Below, piece by piece: positions 1-9,980 of a DNA stretch of 51,487 nt. The DNA comes from Nemertoderma westbladi (Eukaryota; Xenacoelomorpha; Nemertodermatida; Nemertodermatidae). The stretch is taken from NCBI GenBank assembly GCA_032718475.1, contig JAUCBJ010006644.1:1-51487 (forward strand). Reading direction: 5' to 3'. The translations under genes were made by a program, and so were the position numbers. A model generated the notes under the pieces. It searched no databases and was not told the DNA's origin. It saw only the letters and a list, made by a program, of their open reading frames with translations. The first letter of the stretch is position 1. Each line of letters starts with the position of its first letter.

Positions 1-1089
1 ATACATAAATAATACTCAATAATAAGTTTCGACTAAAATCTAAGTGCCATTATACTTTAAATTTCGAGGGCATCCAAAACTTATTTTATATAGGAAAGGC
101 ACTAGTGTGTATCCCCGTTTTTAAATACCGTCTTAGCAGATGAATAATTTATGAGTTATATATTTTGCTCTGAGGTTTTCTAGAATAGGACATTAACAGA
201 TTACATGGGTCTCAGTCTGTGTAGCGCCGCACTTACATATTCTACGATTATACGGTACCCGGTTCCACCGACCAATCTTAACGCAGAGGTTGGTCGACAA
301 AAGTCGGAATCGTGAAGAATATATTATATTATATTTATTATTATATATATTATAAAGAATTCTTTTTTTAAGTTACCTCTTTCATACAAGAACTTCCTAC
401 CTCTTAGATAGGCAGTTTCGTTATAAATACATACAGCTACAATGTTCTCTTTTCACTACCTAATTACGATGTTTCTGATCTCGCTATATTTTGTTTATGT
501 CTAAATATCAAGGGGTTCTAAACTACGTAGTTCTAAAACGCCTTGCTCGATATTATTCAATATAACCTGGCAGTCCTATAGACCTATGTCAGACTGTAAA
601 GTCTTTCAGAAAAACTTTCAGACTGTAAAGTCTGAAAGTGTAAAATAACAACAGGAAGTTTGGTGTATTTCACACCACATGGCCAATAATTTTCAGTCAA
701 ACAGGTTCACTTCAAAATGCCACTTTTAATTTACTTCCTGTCTGACGATCGGATACTGGTAGATTTCACTGGCTGGGCTGCTCTACTTCATATCATTTTT
801 TTATTCCTCTCCAGCGTCTCCAGGGGAGAATCAACGCAAATAACAGTTGATTACTCTCAAAAATATAACTTTTACCTTTTCTATTGACTACTGTTTATTG
901 TTTTTTTTAGAATGACGTGTCACTGTAATCTGCTCCTTTCCTTTAATTAATTGATAAGTCTGAACACCAACCTGACTGAAATGCGAAATACTGAAATTAT
1001 TATCAAACTAAATTATTTAGTTTAGTTTCCATTATTCATACGGTACCGCTACAAATGATATTTCTATAAGTGATTATTTTTAGTTCTAG
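1..1089. other. Non-coding, AT-rich flank
   Basis: I see no supported gene here. The stretch is AT-rich with an (AT)-like run near 320-355. A perfect 10-bp stem (CTTTCAGACT, loop gtaa, AGTCTGAAAG) lies at 615-638. It may be an intron of the gene whose exon follows. Confidence 0.5.
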
Positions 1090-1330
1090 TTGCCTACGTG
1101 GGGGACGTCGTTGATGATGTTGCCCCAGTATCGGGAAAAGATGTTCCGATACGGGTATACACTTTGTGCGATGGTGAGGTGCAGTGCACCCTAACGTTAT
1201 GGGAGCCGGGGAAGTTTACCGAATCGAGGTTTAATGTTCACAAAGGAAGCATTGTTGAACTACGGCATTTGAAAATCCGCCACTACCAGGGTGTAAAAAC
1301 CCTGTATAGCACCGGCGGACGACTGGGAAA
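1090..1330 (+). CDS. Internal exon encoding an OB-fold (RPA-like) segment
   Basis: An open segment bounded by splice-like signals: a T-rich tract ending in ag just before 1090 (alternative ag before 1084), and GTGAGG directly after 1330. Read unspliced, it stops at 1332-1334. The peptide runs VPIRVYTLCDGEVQCTLTLW and then, about 35 residues later, VELRHLKIRHYQGVKTLYST. This strand and turn pattern (D-x-V-x-C-TLTLW, then VEL-K-x-x-x-x-GVK-L-S-T) resembles the DNA-binding OB folds of the RPA large subunit, which bind single-stranded DNA. The family call is by eye only. It could be host RPA-like, or the RPA-like gene carried by some Helitrons. No ATG starts the segment, so an isolated gene is unlikely. 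The exon at 3476-3757 could belong to the same transcript. Confidence 0.45.
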
Positions 1331-1334
1331 GTGA

Positions 1335-2100
1335 GGTTTTTTTTGTAAAAGTAATGATTCAAATTTACTAGTAGATCTAGTTTACAACGCCGTAAGTCAT
1401 ACAACGCCATCAGAAGTGAGAAGGTGTGTGTCGGAGCCTCACCAGGCACCAGAGTAGTTCAGTTTTAGTTAAGCTGTTAACAATTCTAAAGTAATACCAT
1501 CCCCAGGAACCCAGCTTCAATAATTAATTGGTACATGGCTCCAGGTAAAGTATAGAAAGGGGGAGTAAGTAAAATAGTTGGATAGTGAGAGTATTTGACC
1601 TTGGGAGTTAGTGTGACGCCATCAATGCTTTTAAGGTAAACGTTAAGAGAGAGGAGCCTTGAGGTTGCCTCAGTCAGTAGTGGAGACAGACAGGGCGGTA
1701 TACTGGACGCAAATCCCGCCTTGGCGAATCAATGTTAAATTCTCAATTTAGGGAAAGGAGCAAGTTACAGTGGCCGTTATTTTAACCAAAACAATAAAAT
1801 AAACACAATAGAACAGGTTACAGTTTTATTTTTGTGAGTAATCAGCTGTTATTTGCGTCGAATTTCCCCTTGAGAGGGATAAATAAACCATACTTTATTA
1901 AGTAGGGTTTACCGGTGACCAGTACACATTTTTACTATTCGAGTAGCCTACTGCCAATTATCATTGTATTATCAGATTATAGTACCGGCTGAACGGTATA
2001 ACAAGTTTAGTGCTATTTTAAATCTAATCTCGGCCTTACCGTAATCAATACAATTTGGAGTGCAGTATTGCATTATCATGAATTTAATTAATTGTAGTGT
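1335..2100. other. Non-coding stretch
   Basis: No coding segment or RNA gene was recognised between the OB-fold exon and the first copy of the ~250-bp interspersed repeat. It may be intronic. Confidence 0.4.
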
Positions 2101-2402
2101 TAAAAGACGAGCAAGACTCTCGACTGCTTTCAATTGATATAAAGCCGCGTGTGAAATGATTGAGATTTAATGTGTATTTGAATCGATCGAAAATCTCTAT
2201 CCATAGAAACCAAGAGAATAAATTTTCAGAGCACTGTGTATGTGTAGTGACATCAAATCTGTAGCAGCCAATCACAGCCGATTTTCAAGATTGGCTTCCC
2301 GGGCTTATTTAAACCCGCCATTTCGACCGTTTCCATGTTTTTTCACAAAAAAAACACACCCCGCCACTCTATTCAGGGCACATTGTTACCCCTACTGTAA
2401 TT
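2101..2402 (+). repeat. Interspersed repeat family 1, copy A
   Basis: This aligns along its length with 4879-5147 (same strand) and with the reverse complement of 4522-4742. Shared blocks include tgaaatgattgag, tcagagcact, the tagtgac-tcaaa block, gattttcaa-attggctt, cttaaaccc, and in copies A and C also cagggcac-ttgttacccct. It has no ORF worth naming and looks like a short non-autonomous element (MITE or SINE type not decided). This copy reads tgacatca where the other two read tgacgtca. Confidence 0.7.
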
Positions 2403-3475
2403 CAATTGTTTCTAGCCCAACAATTTTTTCGAACCCGGTAGTCTGATAGCAATCTGACATTGGTGCGTCATGAGCGAGATGGGATCATTTTAAGCTTTTG
2501 TTCATCGAACCATAGTAGAAATTAATAGATCTCGAATATAAAGAATGTTCACTTTCTGGCATTTCGCCCTCCTGCAGTAGTGACGGAATGATGGAACTGA
2601 TCTCCCACGAAAATTATTTTTTATCTTTCAAATTTTTGACAAACTTTTTAAGTTTGTAGTATTGGTATACATAGTTACAATGTTGCCCACCTACTTAAGA
2701 GATAAAGAAAATGTTCCAGAATATGGCGTAGGCCTATTTATTACATAGAAGAAATGGCCAGTAGCAGAAGCAAATACTTGCAACAATATTCGAATACCAG
2801 CCATAACTCAGGAACTCAGCTATTTTGCAACTAAATTCTAATATTTTTACATATTTGGATTCCTTGTACGACCAGCTTTCCATTGCTATCAACAAGTTGC
2901 ATTAATCGGCCTGCTGCATTGAAGCTGCATATTGAGATGCTATGCTGGCTTAACAAAAACATGCAATGCATGCACATGCAAAAGCATGCAATCCACAATT
3001 GGCAAACCCAATGCAGCGTGAATTAAGAATTGCTATGCCGGCTTATCAACAAAGTTGCACTGCCACAACTCCCCACTCCCCATGACTTTTCGCGAGATTA
3101 TCCGCATTTTCATGGCCTTCAAGTCCTTTAGGAGGCGTCTCACGAAAGTTATGGGCTGTCCACCATGCTTATCCACTACGCCCCATGGGTCTGCCAAAGT
3201 ATACGATTGTGCACAGGCTGGTCCTCACGGCAAAAACAATGTCCTGCAAAGCGGAGGCGGCTTTGTTCTATTTATATCGTTATGCGGCGTCTAGGTAACA
3301 TGTTTTCTGTATCAATGACCCGAATACCTGATCTGACAACAAGTAAGTTAAAGTACAATAAGGTTGAAGAATAGCTGTAGAACGACAGGTGCAACATCGA
3401 GATAACTGAGAACTAAGTTTGAATGCCGTAACGATTCCACTAATTATCAATTATTTAATTTATATTTTAATATAG
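2403..3475. other. Non-coding stretch with GCATGC-rich segment
   Basis: I see no supported gene. Around 2955-3000 there is a run of atgcatgc/gcatgcaa motifs. An imperfect repeat of gctatgc(t/c)ggctta occurs near 2939 and 3031. Short ORFs at 3055-3374 overlap each other in different frames and have no supporting signals. Confidence 0.4.
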
Positions 3476-3757
3476 GAGTTAATGGCGAACTGCGTCGTCA
3501 TTACCGGCGTACCTCTCCCTTACGACGAGGAGATTGCCAGCACCCCTCCGCCTCTGCCAACCCCGCCGCCACCGGCTTCTCCGTCATATATTGGCGCTTC
3601 ACCCGGTTCGGGACACCAGTCCACCACTGCCACGGGACCACTGAAAAGGCTCATCGAGAGTCAGGTCATCGCCTGGGGTGCGACCCTAGACAATATTGAC
3701 GATGTCACGGAAATCAAAAGAAAAATTCTGAAAGTTTCAGAAATACTATTATCTTAA
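3476..3757 (+). CDS. Putative terminal exon, Pro-rich linker plus helical tail
   Basis: The T-rich tract ending atatag gives a good acceptor just before 3476, and the frame is closed immediately upstream by an in-frame tag. From there 94 codons stay open to TAA at 3755-3757. The encoded peptide has a short hydrophobic start, a Pro-rich linker (STPPPLPTPPPPASPSY), a Ser/Gly/Thr stretch, and a charged, probably helical C-terminus with the pattern PLKRLIES...IDDVTEIKRKILKVSEILL. Higher GC and balanced codon use set it apart from the AT-rich surroundings. An ATG at 3482 could start a 91-residue protein, but the splice acceptor favours a last exon. It may follow the OB-fold exon 2.1 kb upstream. 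I do not recognise the family. Confidence 0.45.
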   Translation, partial: ELMANCVVITGVPLPYDEEIASTPPPLPTPPPPASPSYIGASPGSGHQSTTATGPLKRLIESQVIAWGATLDNIDDVTEIKRKILKVSEILLS

Positions 3758-4521
3758 AAACTAAATTTATATTACACAATGTATATGCATGTTGGATTGT
3801 AGGCGTAGCTATTCCTATTACTATTACTGTATTTGATTGTGTGGACATGTATCATAACCTAAAATGTGTAAAATGTTCTGCTGGCTTCGTTCGCTCACAT
3901 CATTAGGTGCACTCTAATTGCTTAACTTGTAACTTTGTGTTGAAATATAAAAAAGTCACTATGTACACCATGTCCTGGAATATAGTGTCGTTATTGAATT
4001 ACCTGGACTCCCCCCCCCCCCCCCCCCCACACAAAAATTTTTTTTTGCAAATCTTGATAAAATTACTTGAAATTTGAAAAAGAGGTAGATTAAGAATATT
4101 TGGTGTTTGGGGCATTTTTAATAAATCATTGTGTGCAGAAATGCAAACTATAAAAATAGCACTTTTCAGCGTTATGACAACAAGGTGTATTTCGGTCAAG
4201 AGCGAGCGCAGTGAGGGAGGTTTCCATAAATAAACAAATGTCTTTTAACGCTGAATGAATTGTCCCCTTATCATACAATGATGTACGTAATTTTGTTATA
4301 TTATTCACCTTATCAGCGTTTTTAATGCTTAACTATTAGCTTTAATATTTTATTGTTTAAGAATATTAATGAAATTCATATAATTATTATCCAATGAATT
4401 GCAGTTATTGTAACAACTGTACGTTACGTAACAATAATTGCTATCATTAATGGGGAATACTCAAGTATATTGTTATTAAGTTAGTGATTACTTTTGATGC
4501 GTTACGAGAGTATTGTAAAAA
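3758..4521. other. Non-coding; probable 3' UTR then AT-rich spacer
   Basis: This follows the stop of the putative terminal exon. No strong AATAAA was identified. A C19 homopolymer sits at 4010-4028, followed by an A/T-rich spacer. The minus-strand ORFs crossing the homopolymer have no support. Confidence 0.4.
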
Positions 4522-4742
4522 CACAAGGTAACAGTCTAAATGGCGGGTTTAAGTAAGCCCCGAAAGCCAATTTTGAAAATCGGCTGTAATTAGAACTACA
4601 GATTTGACGTCACTACGCAGTGCTCTGATAATTTCTTATATTGCTTTCAATGGAGGGTGATTTTAGATCTTTTCTTAGATTCATTTATACACATTTAATA
4701 TCAATCATTTGACACGTAGCTTGTATCAATTGAAAGTGAAGA
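4522..4742 (-). repeat. Interspersed repeat family 1, copy B (inverted)
   Basis: The reverse complement matches copies A (2101) and C (4879), including tcagagcactgcgtagtgac, gattttcaaaattggctt and cttacttaaacccgcc. It is arranged head-to-head with copy C, 136 bp away. It carries an intact TGACGTCA (CRE/ATF-type) palindrome. Confidence 0.7.
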
Positions 4743-4878
4743 TTAATTAACAATTAATTAATTAAATGCATGATGATGATCGATGATGAAGATTGATAAA
4801 ATGCTGTATTGCTGCTGGAAATACTGTTGGAAACAGCATTTTATCAACGTTCCTCGTCATTAATTTAGTCAATGTAGG

Positions 4879-5147
4879 TCATAAGACGCGCTAGATTCTC
4901 CACTTTTAATAGATATAATAAGCCACATGTGAAATGATTGAGAGTTAATATTTATTTGAATGAAGATAATATATTATCAGAGCACTTTGTAGTGACGTCA
5001 AACATGTAGCAGCCAATTACAGACAGTTTTCAAAATTGGCTTCCCATGCTTACTTAAACCCCCAATTTCGACCGTTTCCTCGTGTTTACACAAAAAACAC
5101 ATCCCGTTACTCGATTCAGGGCACCTTGTTACCCCTTATTCAGTTGT
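4879..5147 (+). repeat. Interspersed repeat family 1, copy C
   Basis: Same family as copies A and B. The block order is tgaaatgattgagagttaat, atcagagcacttt, tagtgacgtcaaa, ttttcaaaattggcttccca, cagggcaccttgttacccc. It contains TGACGTCA, as copy B does. There is no ORF. Confidence 0.7.
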
Positions 5148-5689
5148 TATATTGCTTTAAATTTCTTTATTTATTTATTTTTTTGGCTATCTATATTATT
5201 CAATTTAAGTAATATATTGTATATATAATCATTTCTATCTGCGTTTAGGAATTATATTTAAATACAAAACAGGACGGGCACAACGGCCAGTATTGGTTGA
5301 CTGCGTATCCCATTGCGCCTCATAATAGCCTCTCGTCAACAAGTCAACCCCACCGACTAGCGGCACTGGCTGTTTCAGCTGAAGGGGCTCTGTCGAAAAA
5401 CGCGTCCCTGATGCAGTAAGGGCCCTCTTTTGAGGAGCAATAAATATTATTATTGCCGCGGAACTGCTTCTACTCTAGGCCAGACCTAGCCAGAAGTAGA
5501 ATCCTCACCAACCATCAACACGAATAGATGAATCTGACACCTGCCCCAACACCCCCCCCCCCCCCCCCGCCCCAATGACGCAGAGGCAGACCAACAACAC
5601 ACATATTCACCTCTACCGATGTCGGAGAGTAAAATACCACGCATTATAGAATACACGAAGTGGGGCCTTCGCGCAGCACGTGAAATGAG

Positions 5690-6700
5690 TTAATACTAAG
5701 TATCAACTCGAAAGGATTATAAAAACATAGGAGAAGATTTTCCCGGAAAACGTTAACCCTCTAGCGGGAGACTGGGTAACTGAAGAAGGAAGGATTAGTT
5801 TCCCTACAAAGCCACAGCCTATGGTCTATTACATATCTACCAAGTTTCCGATTGACGGATCACAAATAACGAAATGTTGGAAGGTTTTCACTTTCATACA
5901 TTTAGCCCTCTAGCGGCATATTAAAGAACTACGGATCGATCACCTTCCTCACAAAGACGAGGCATGTGGTCTAGTACATACCGGTACTGTATATTCCAAA
6001 ATTCAGCTTAAATAGATTAAGATCAAGGAATTCGCGAAGGTTATCACTTTCCTACATTTCGCCCTCTAGCGGCAGACTCGAAAACTCCGGACCGATTACT
6101 GTCCACACAAAGACTTAGGATGTCTTCTAGTACATATATGACAAGTTTCAGCTTGATCAGATCATAAATAACTAAATGGGAGATTAATTTCACTTTCGGG
6201 ACATTTTGCCTTCTAACGGCAGACTGGAGAACTGTAAACGGATTCGCCTCATTTGAAAGTCATAGCTAATGGTTTAGTACATATCTGCCACGTTTCATCT
6301 TAAACGGATTAAAAGCAAAAAATGGGAAGGACATTTAATGTTTAGACATGTGGCCCTCTACCAGCAGACTGGAAAACTTCGGACCGATTACAATCCACAC
6401 AAAGACTCAGGATGTCATCTAGTACATATATGACAAGTTTCAGCGTAATCAGATCATAAACAACTAAATGGAAGAATAATTTCACATTCGGGACATTTTG
6501 CCCTCTAGCGGCAGACTGGAGAACTGCAGACAGATTAGCCTCCTTTGAAATTTACAGCTAATGGTCTAGTACATACTTCCCAAGTTTCAGCTTAAACGGA
6601 TTAAAAGCAAAGAAATGGGTGGCCATTTAATGTTTAGACATGTGGCCCTCTAGCGGGAGACCATTGCACTGATGGTGTCTGAAAGTCTCTCAAAAATCTT
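5690..6700 (+). repeat. Tandem array of ~147-bp units
   Basis: The landmark ccctctagcgg(c/g)aga recurs near 5759, 5908, 6062, 6209, 6353, 6500 and 6644, spaced 144-154 bp. Each unit also carries aagtttcagcttaa, a -ataa-aac-aaatgg- block and -gacatt-. Units have diverged by substitutions. The array lies inside the left copy of repeat family 2 and is absent from the right copy. Confidence 0.75.
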
Positions 6701-6782
6701 AACTTTTGCTCATATTGATACCTACAAATTTTCAACTTGGCAGCTTTAAATCCGACAAAGTTATTAGCATGTCAAAATCGTA

Positions 6783-6832
6783 ACGACGACGACGACGACG
6801 ACGACGACAACGACGACGACGACGACGACAAC
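6783..6832 (+). repeat. (ACG)n microsatellite
   Basis: About 16 near-perfect gac/acg triplets with two aac interruptions. The Arg-rich minus-strand ORF across it is a by-product of the triplet repeat. Confidence 0.9.
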
Positions 6833-6993
6833 TATTTGCATAAATTGACCCACCCCCTAACAGTGTCAATTCGCTAAGGCTCCGCCAACTTCGTGGCTCG
6901 CCCCACAGGATAAGTTTGATCCAAGCAATGCAACGAAACCTGTGAGTTAGAAAATGCATGGTCCCAATATTTGCAAAATAATTACAAAGTCCT

Positions 6994-8520
6994 ACATTTA
7001 TTTTGCATGATATACTAACAACCCGTCACTAACCACAACCAACGTACTGTATAGTACAGTAGTTTGTCGTATTCGCCCAAATACGGCAGTATAACTCTGG
7101 GTTCAGAGAACGTGTATATATTGACAGGCGGCAATCCCCTGATACAGTACCAAGCATGTGTTTGATATAAATATTAGATTTCTACTTCCATACAATTCTC
7201 ATTGATTCCGCAGGTCAATGTTATAATTAAAACAGTCAATTTGATATATTATTCCTATTCCATAGGCGGCTTACACACCAACTCCCACCCTACAGCCCTA
7301 TTTATCCCAATCCATAAATTTTTGTCACAGGTGTGGTCTGAGGATACTACATTATACAAAATGAGTTTTCCATCCTGATAACTCTGTTTAATTTACAATG
7401 TTTATAATAATAACTTCACCTCGATCCATATACCATAAGCATCAAAAGTTGAATAAATACAAATAGATAAGGGTCTTCCCCAACGGTAAAAAATAATAAA
7501 TGTCCCCACTCGGCTATAGAGAGTACCTCTTGGTGGTTTCACTGGATTAAACAGTACGGCTGGTGACTTAATACTTTTTGGGAGTCCTGGAGAGAGTGTC
7601 TACCTCAATGGATCCCCTATCTCCTCATACAATAGAGATAATGATCGGTCCCTTGGAAACTGTGCCACCATCCATAAAGGAGATTGGTAGTATCAGTGGT
7701 GTGCCTTCTATAACCTAAACGGCATCTATGGGGTAGCTGGTTGGACAGGGGATATCTAAACGGCATCTATGGGGTAGCTGGTTGGACAGGGGATATCTAT
7801 TGGAACACATTCACTGACACTGACAGTTACGTACCATTCACTGAACCTTACAGTTACGTACCAATGGATGAATTAGAGGAAAGTTTGGAAAGGATTTATA
7901 TTTCACTTAAAAAAGACCACCAATTTTTTTACTTTATCAATTTTTTTTAAACTTAATTAACTATTATATCAAATCTTTTATTTTTTTTTTCAAATTTACT
8001 ATTGAAATTAGAGAACAACTTTCAGATATGGTGGAACTTTCAATGTAATCAAGATTAAAACTTCTTCAGGAGAAAATTGAACCAAAGTTCAACTGATTTC
8101 TCACCTAAATTAAACTGTAATCTGATATATTATTAGGGCATTAGATAACACTTCGCAGCATTGTGCCCTATTGCTCTGTTGTTATGTGTGCTGTAAATTA
8201 AATAGTAGTTTATGTTAATGCACGTATGAATTTCTGCATCTTAAATTACTTATTTTTAGATGTTTTTGATTGTTTAAATCTCTGACCAGATGAGCATAAA
8301 CTCAAAGCATAAAATCACAACATAAAAAATATCAAATTTTGGTACAGCTTTACACTCAAGCAAATGTTTCAGGCAAGAAGATTGATTAGCTACCCTTGAA
8401 GCAACGCACTTCAATGTGTATTTAATTATTGGCTTTAAACCCAATGGTTAGTTAGGCTTTGGTGAACTCATCATGACAAAGTATGCTGATCAAGCTAAAG
8501 TTATAATTAATTGTAACTAA
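6994..8520. other. Non-coding stretch with one 41-bp duplication
   Basis: No gene was recognised. A perfect 41-bp tandem duplication starts at 7715 and again at 7756 (unit begins ctaaacggcatctatggg). The rest is AT-rich with T homopolymers. Confidence 0.45.
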
Positions 8521-8547
8521 AACAAATTTCTTCCTAGTAAATAATAA

Positions 8548-8735
8548 ATGCACACTGTACCATATAGTCTATTTGGACCTGGGTCTTGGCTATTGTTCAA
8601 ACTATTGGGCATAGAGGGAAAGTCTTTTGTGATGAAACCAGTGGTTGAATGGGAGAGTGATGTAGACTACAGTAAGGTGAAAAATGTTGTAGACAAAATT
8701 AAAGTTGTGAATGATGCAGCTGAAAGGGCAATTCT
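8548..8735 (+). pseudogene. Fragment of uncharacterised TE-type protein, cut by LTR insertion
   Basis: About 63 codons are open from an ATG at 8548 to the exact first base of a BEL LTR at 8736. The apparent continuation to 8778 is LTR sequence. The peptide contains FGPGSWLLFKLLGI, a VEWESDVDY segment and KVVNDAAERAILV. From memory, the VVND-x-AER motif belongs to an unannotated family common in invertebrate genomes and probably transposon-derived; I cannot name it. A splice-acceptor-like ttcttcctag lies upstream at about 8528-8537, so this may have been an exon. The LTR removed the C-terminal part, so the remnant is non-functional as it stands. Confidence 0.5.
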
Positions 8736-9267
8736 TGTGACGGGATCCAGGAGGGATCCCGATTTATCCGGTGTTTAGTTTACGCGTCCCCGCCGTGTAT
8801 AAAGAGTAAACGGAAATAGTGAATGAGTTCTGATATTCGGTGTATAATAATTGATAGGTATAAGATATAGATATGATGACTGTAGTATAATATACGGAAG
8901 GCGGGATACGGTAACTAAAGTCCCGTGCTCCCCTATCTAAACTAACTAACCTACACTGCACTGAGATAACTGAATTACTGACATTGTGTTACTGGTTATA
9001 TTGCACGGTGGCCTTATTGCTCTACTCAATCGATGCCTTGCCCCCCTCTGATTGGTTGATACCCTTGTTGGCGCCCCGTGGAGTGTTCCCGTTCACTCCA
9101 CCTGTACTCTCTGGGTTAGGGGTTTGGCCCCTGACCCTTTATTGTGTGCTTCCTTCCCACTCTTATTGGGATGGCACGAGTTGGTTAATTGCCCAATCTC
9201 GTGGCTCCCAATATTGCTTATCGGCTTATAACTTTATGGGGTGTTAGCGGGATTGAATAAGCTAACA
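8736..9267 (-). repeat. BEL copy 1, 3' LTR (532 bp)
   Basis: It begins TGTGACGGGATCC and ends AAGCTAACA on the plus strand, so it has TG...CA termini in both orientations. It aligns throughout with the two 538-bp LTRs of copy 2 but with many substitutions and small indels. On the minus strand it contains AATAAA (plus-strand tttatt near 9139) where copy 2 has AATAGA. Confidence 0.92.
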
Positions 9268-9305
9268 CTCCCCCCCATGCTATCTTCCCGGTAAGAAGAT
9301 AGCAT
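9268..9305 (-). promoter_or_regulatory. Polypurine tract plus 11-bp hairpin, copy 1
   Basis: The minus strand reads GGGGGGGAG directly against the 3' LTR (9268-9276), the expected plus-strand primer site. Beside it, ATGCTATCTTC and GAAGATAGCAT form a perfect 11-bp stem with a 7-base loop (9277-9305). The same arrangement is conserved in copy 2. Confidence 0.75.
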
Positions 9306-9980
9306 CAACCAAAAAGTGCGCTACAATCCCGCTGGATCCCGATCTAGTATCGGGTGTGGGGTGGAATTCTTTTCTCTTGGAGCCGGCTTTCCAGACCGCC
9401 CCCTATGGGTATGATAACGCTACCCTGTGTGCCTGGCGTCTCATGTCGGGCCGATCGCGCTCACCTCTCACGCAACTTTTGTTTCCCCAACACTTCCGCC
9501 CCATCTCCTCTTCACTCTCACTCTAACTCTCTCATACACTTGGGCCTCCTCGTCCCTCACTCAACCTCTTATTCTCCCCCCCCCCCACGCTAGAATTGCG
9601 TCCGCACACTCTCCGCACTCCGCACTATTACTCCGTCCCTCAACCTCACTCTGACTGTCCCATCCCTTCTGACAAATCTCCCCCCCCTCTTGTGCCGTCG
9701 CACTCAAGAAGTGTGGAATTGTCTGGTGTCTCGTCCATAGTCCCATAGTCAGTTATCCCCCAGTCCCAGTGGCTAATTGAGAAAGGTTGTATGGCTATAG
9801 TACTTACTCCGAACGTATATATTTCTAGATTACTAATTACTACGTACGTACATACAAATTGCAATTGCATATGATTATTTGCATTAATTAGATTTGTACT
9901 TAATAGTTCGTACGTCCCACGCGGCGCCTTCCAGGCGTACCACGTCTAAGTCCCAGTCTCTCTCCCTCGACTCCGGGAAC
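9306..9980 (-). other. 3' untranslated region of BEL copy 1
   Basis: Lies between the ORF4 stop and the polypurine tract, and aligns with 27650-28321 of copy 2. It is pyrimidine-rich on the plus strand, with a poly-C tract near 9578-9587. The small plus-strand ORFs here are not conserved in frame and are not called. Confidence 0.7.

Larger units (their letters stand above)
5285..6993 (+). repeat. Interspersed repeat family 2, left copy with internal tandem array
   Basis: Its ends match the reverse complement of 13704-14176: 5285-5655 pairs with about 13790-14176, and about 6905-6993 pairs with 13704-13790. The outer end starts ggccagtattggttgac in both. The left copy holds an extra ~1.25 kb (5656-6905), largely a ~147-bp tandem array, that the right copy lacks. 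Shared features include a poly-C tract (about 5551-5568), aggagcaataaatatt and the bounding tag-gac end. No TSD was found that would make the two copies the termini of one transposon. Confidence 0.7.

Noticed and set aside
3055-3374. Overlapping ORFs of 69-79 codons
   Set aside because: Two frames compete, there is no acceptor/donor pair and no recognisable motif.
6732-6959. Arg-rich minus-strand ORF
   Set aside because: Its core is the (ACG)n microsatellite.
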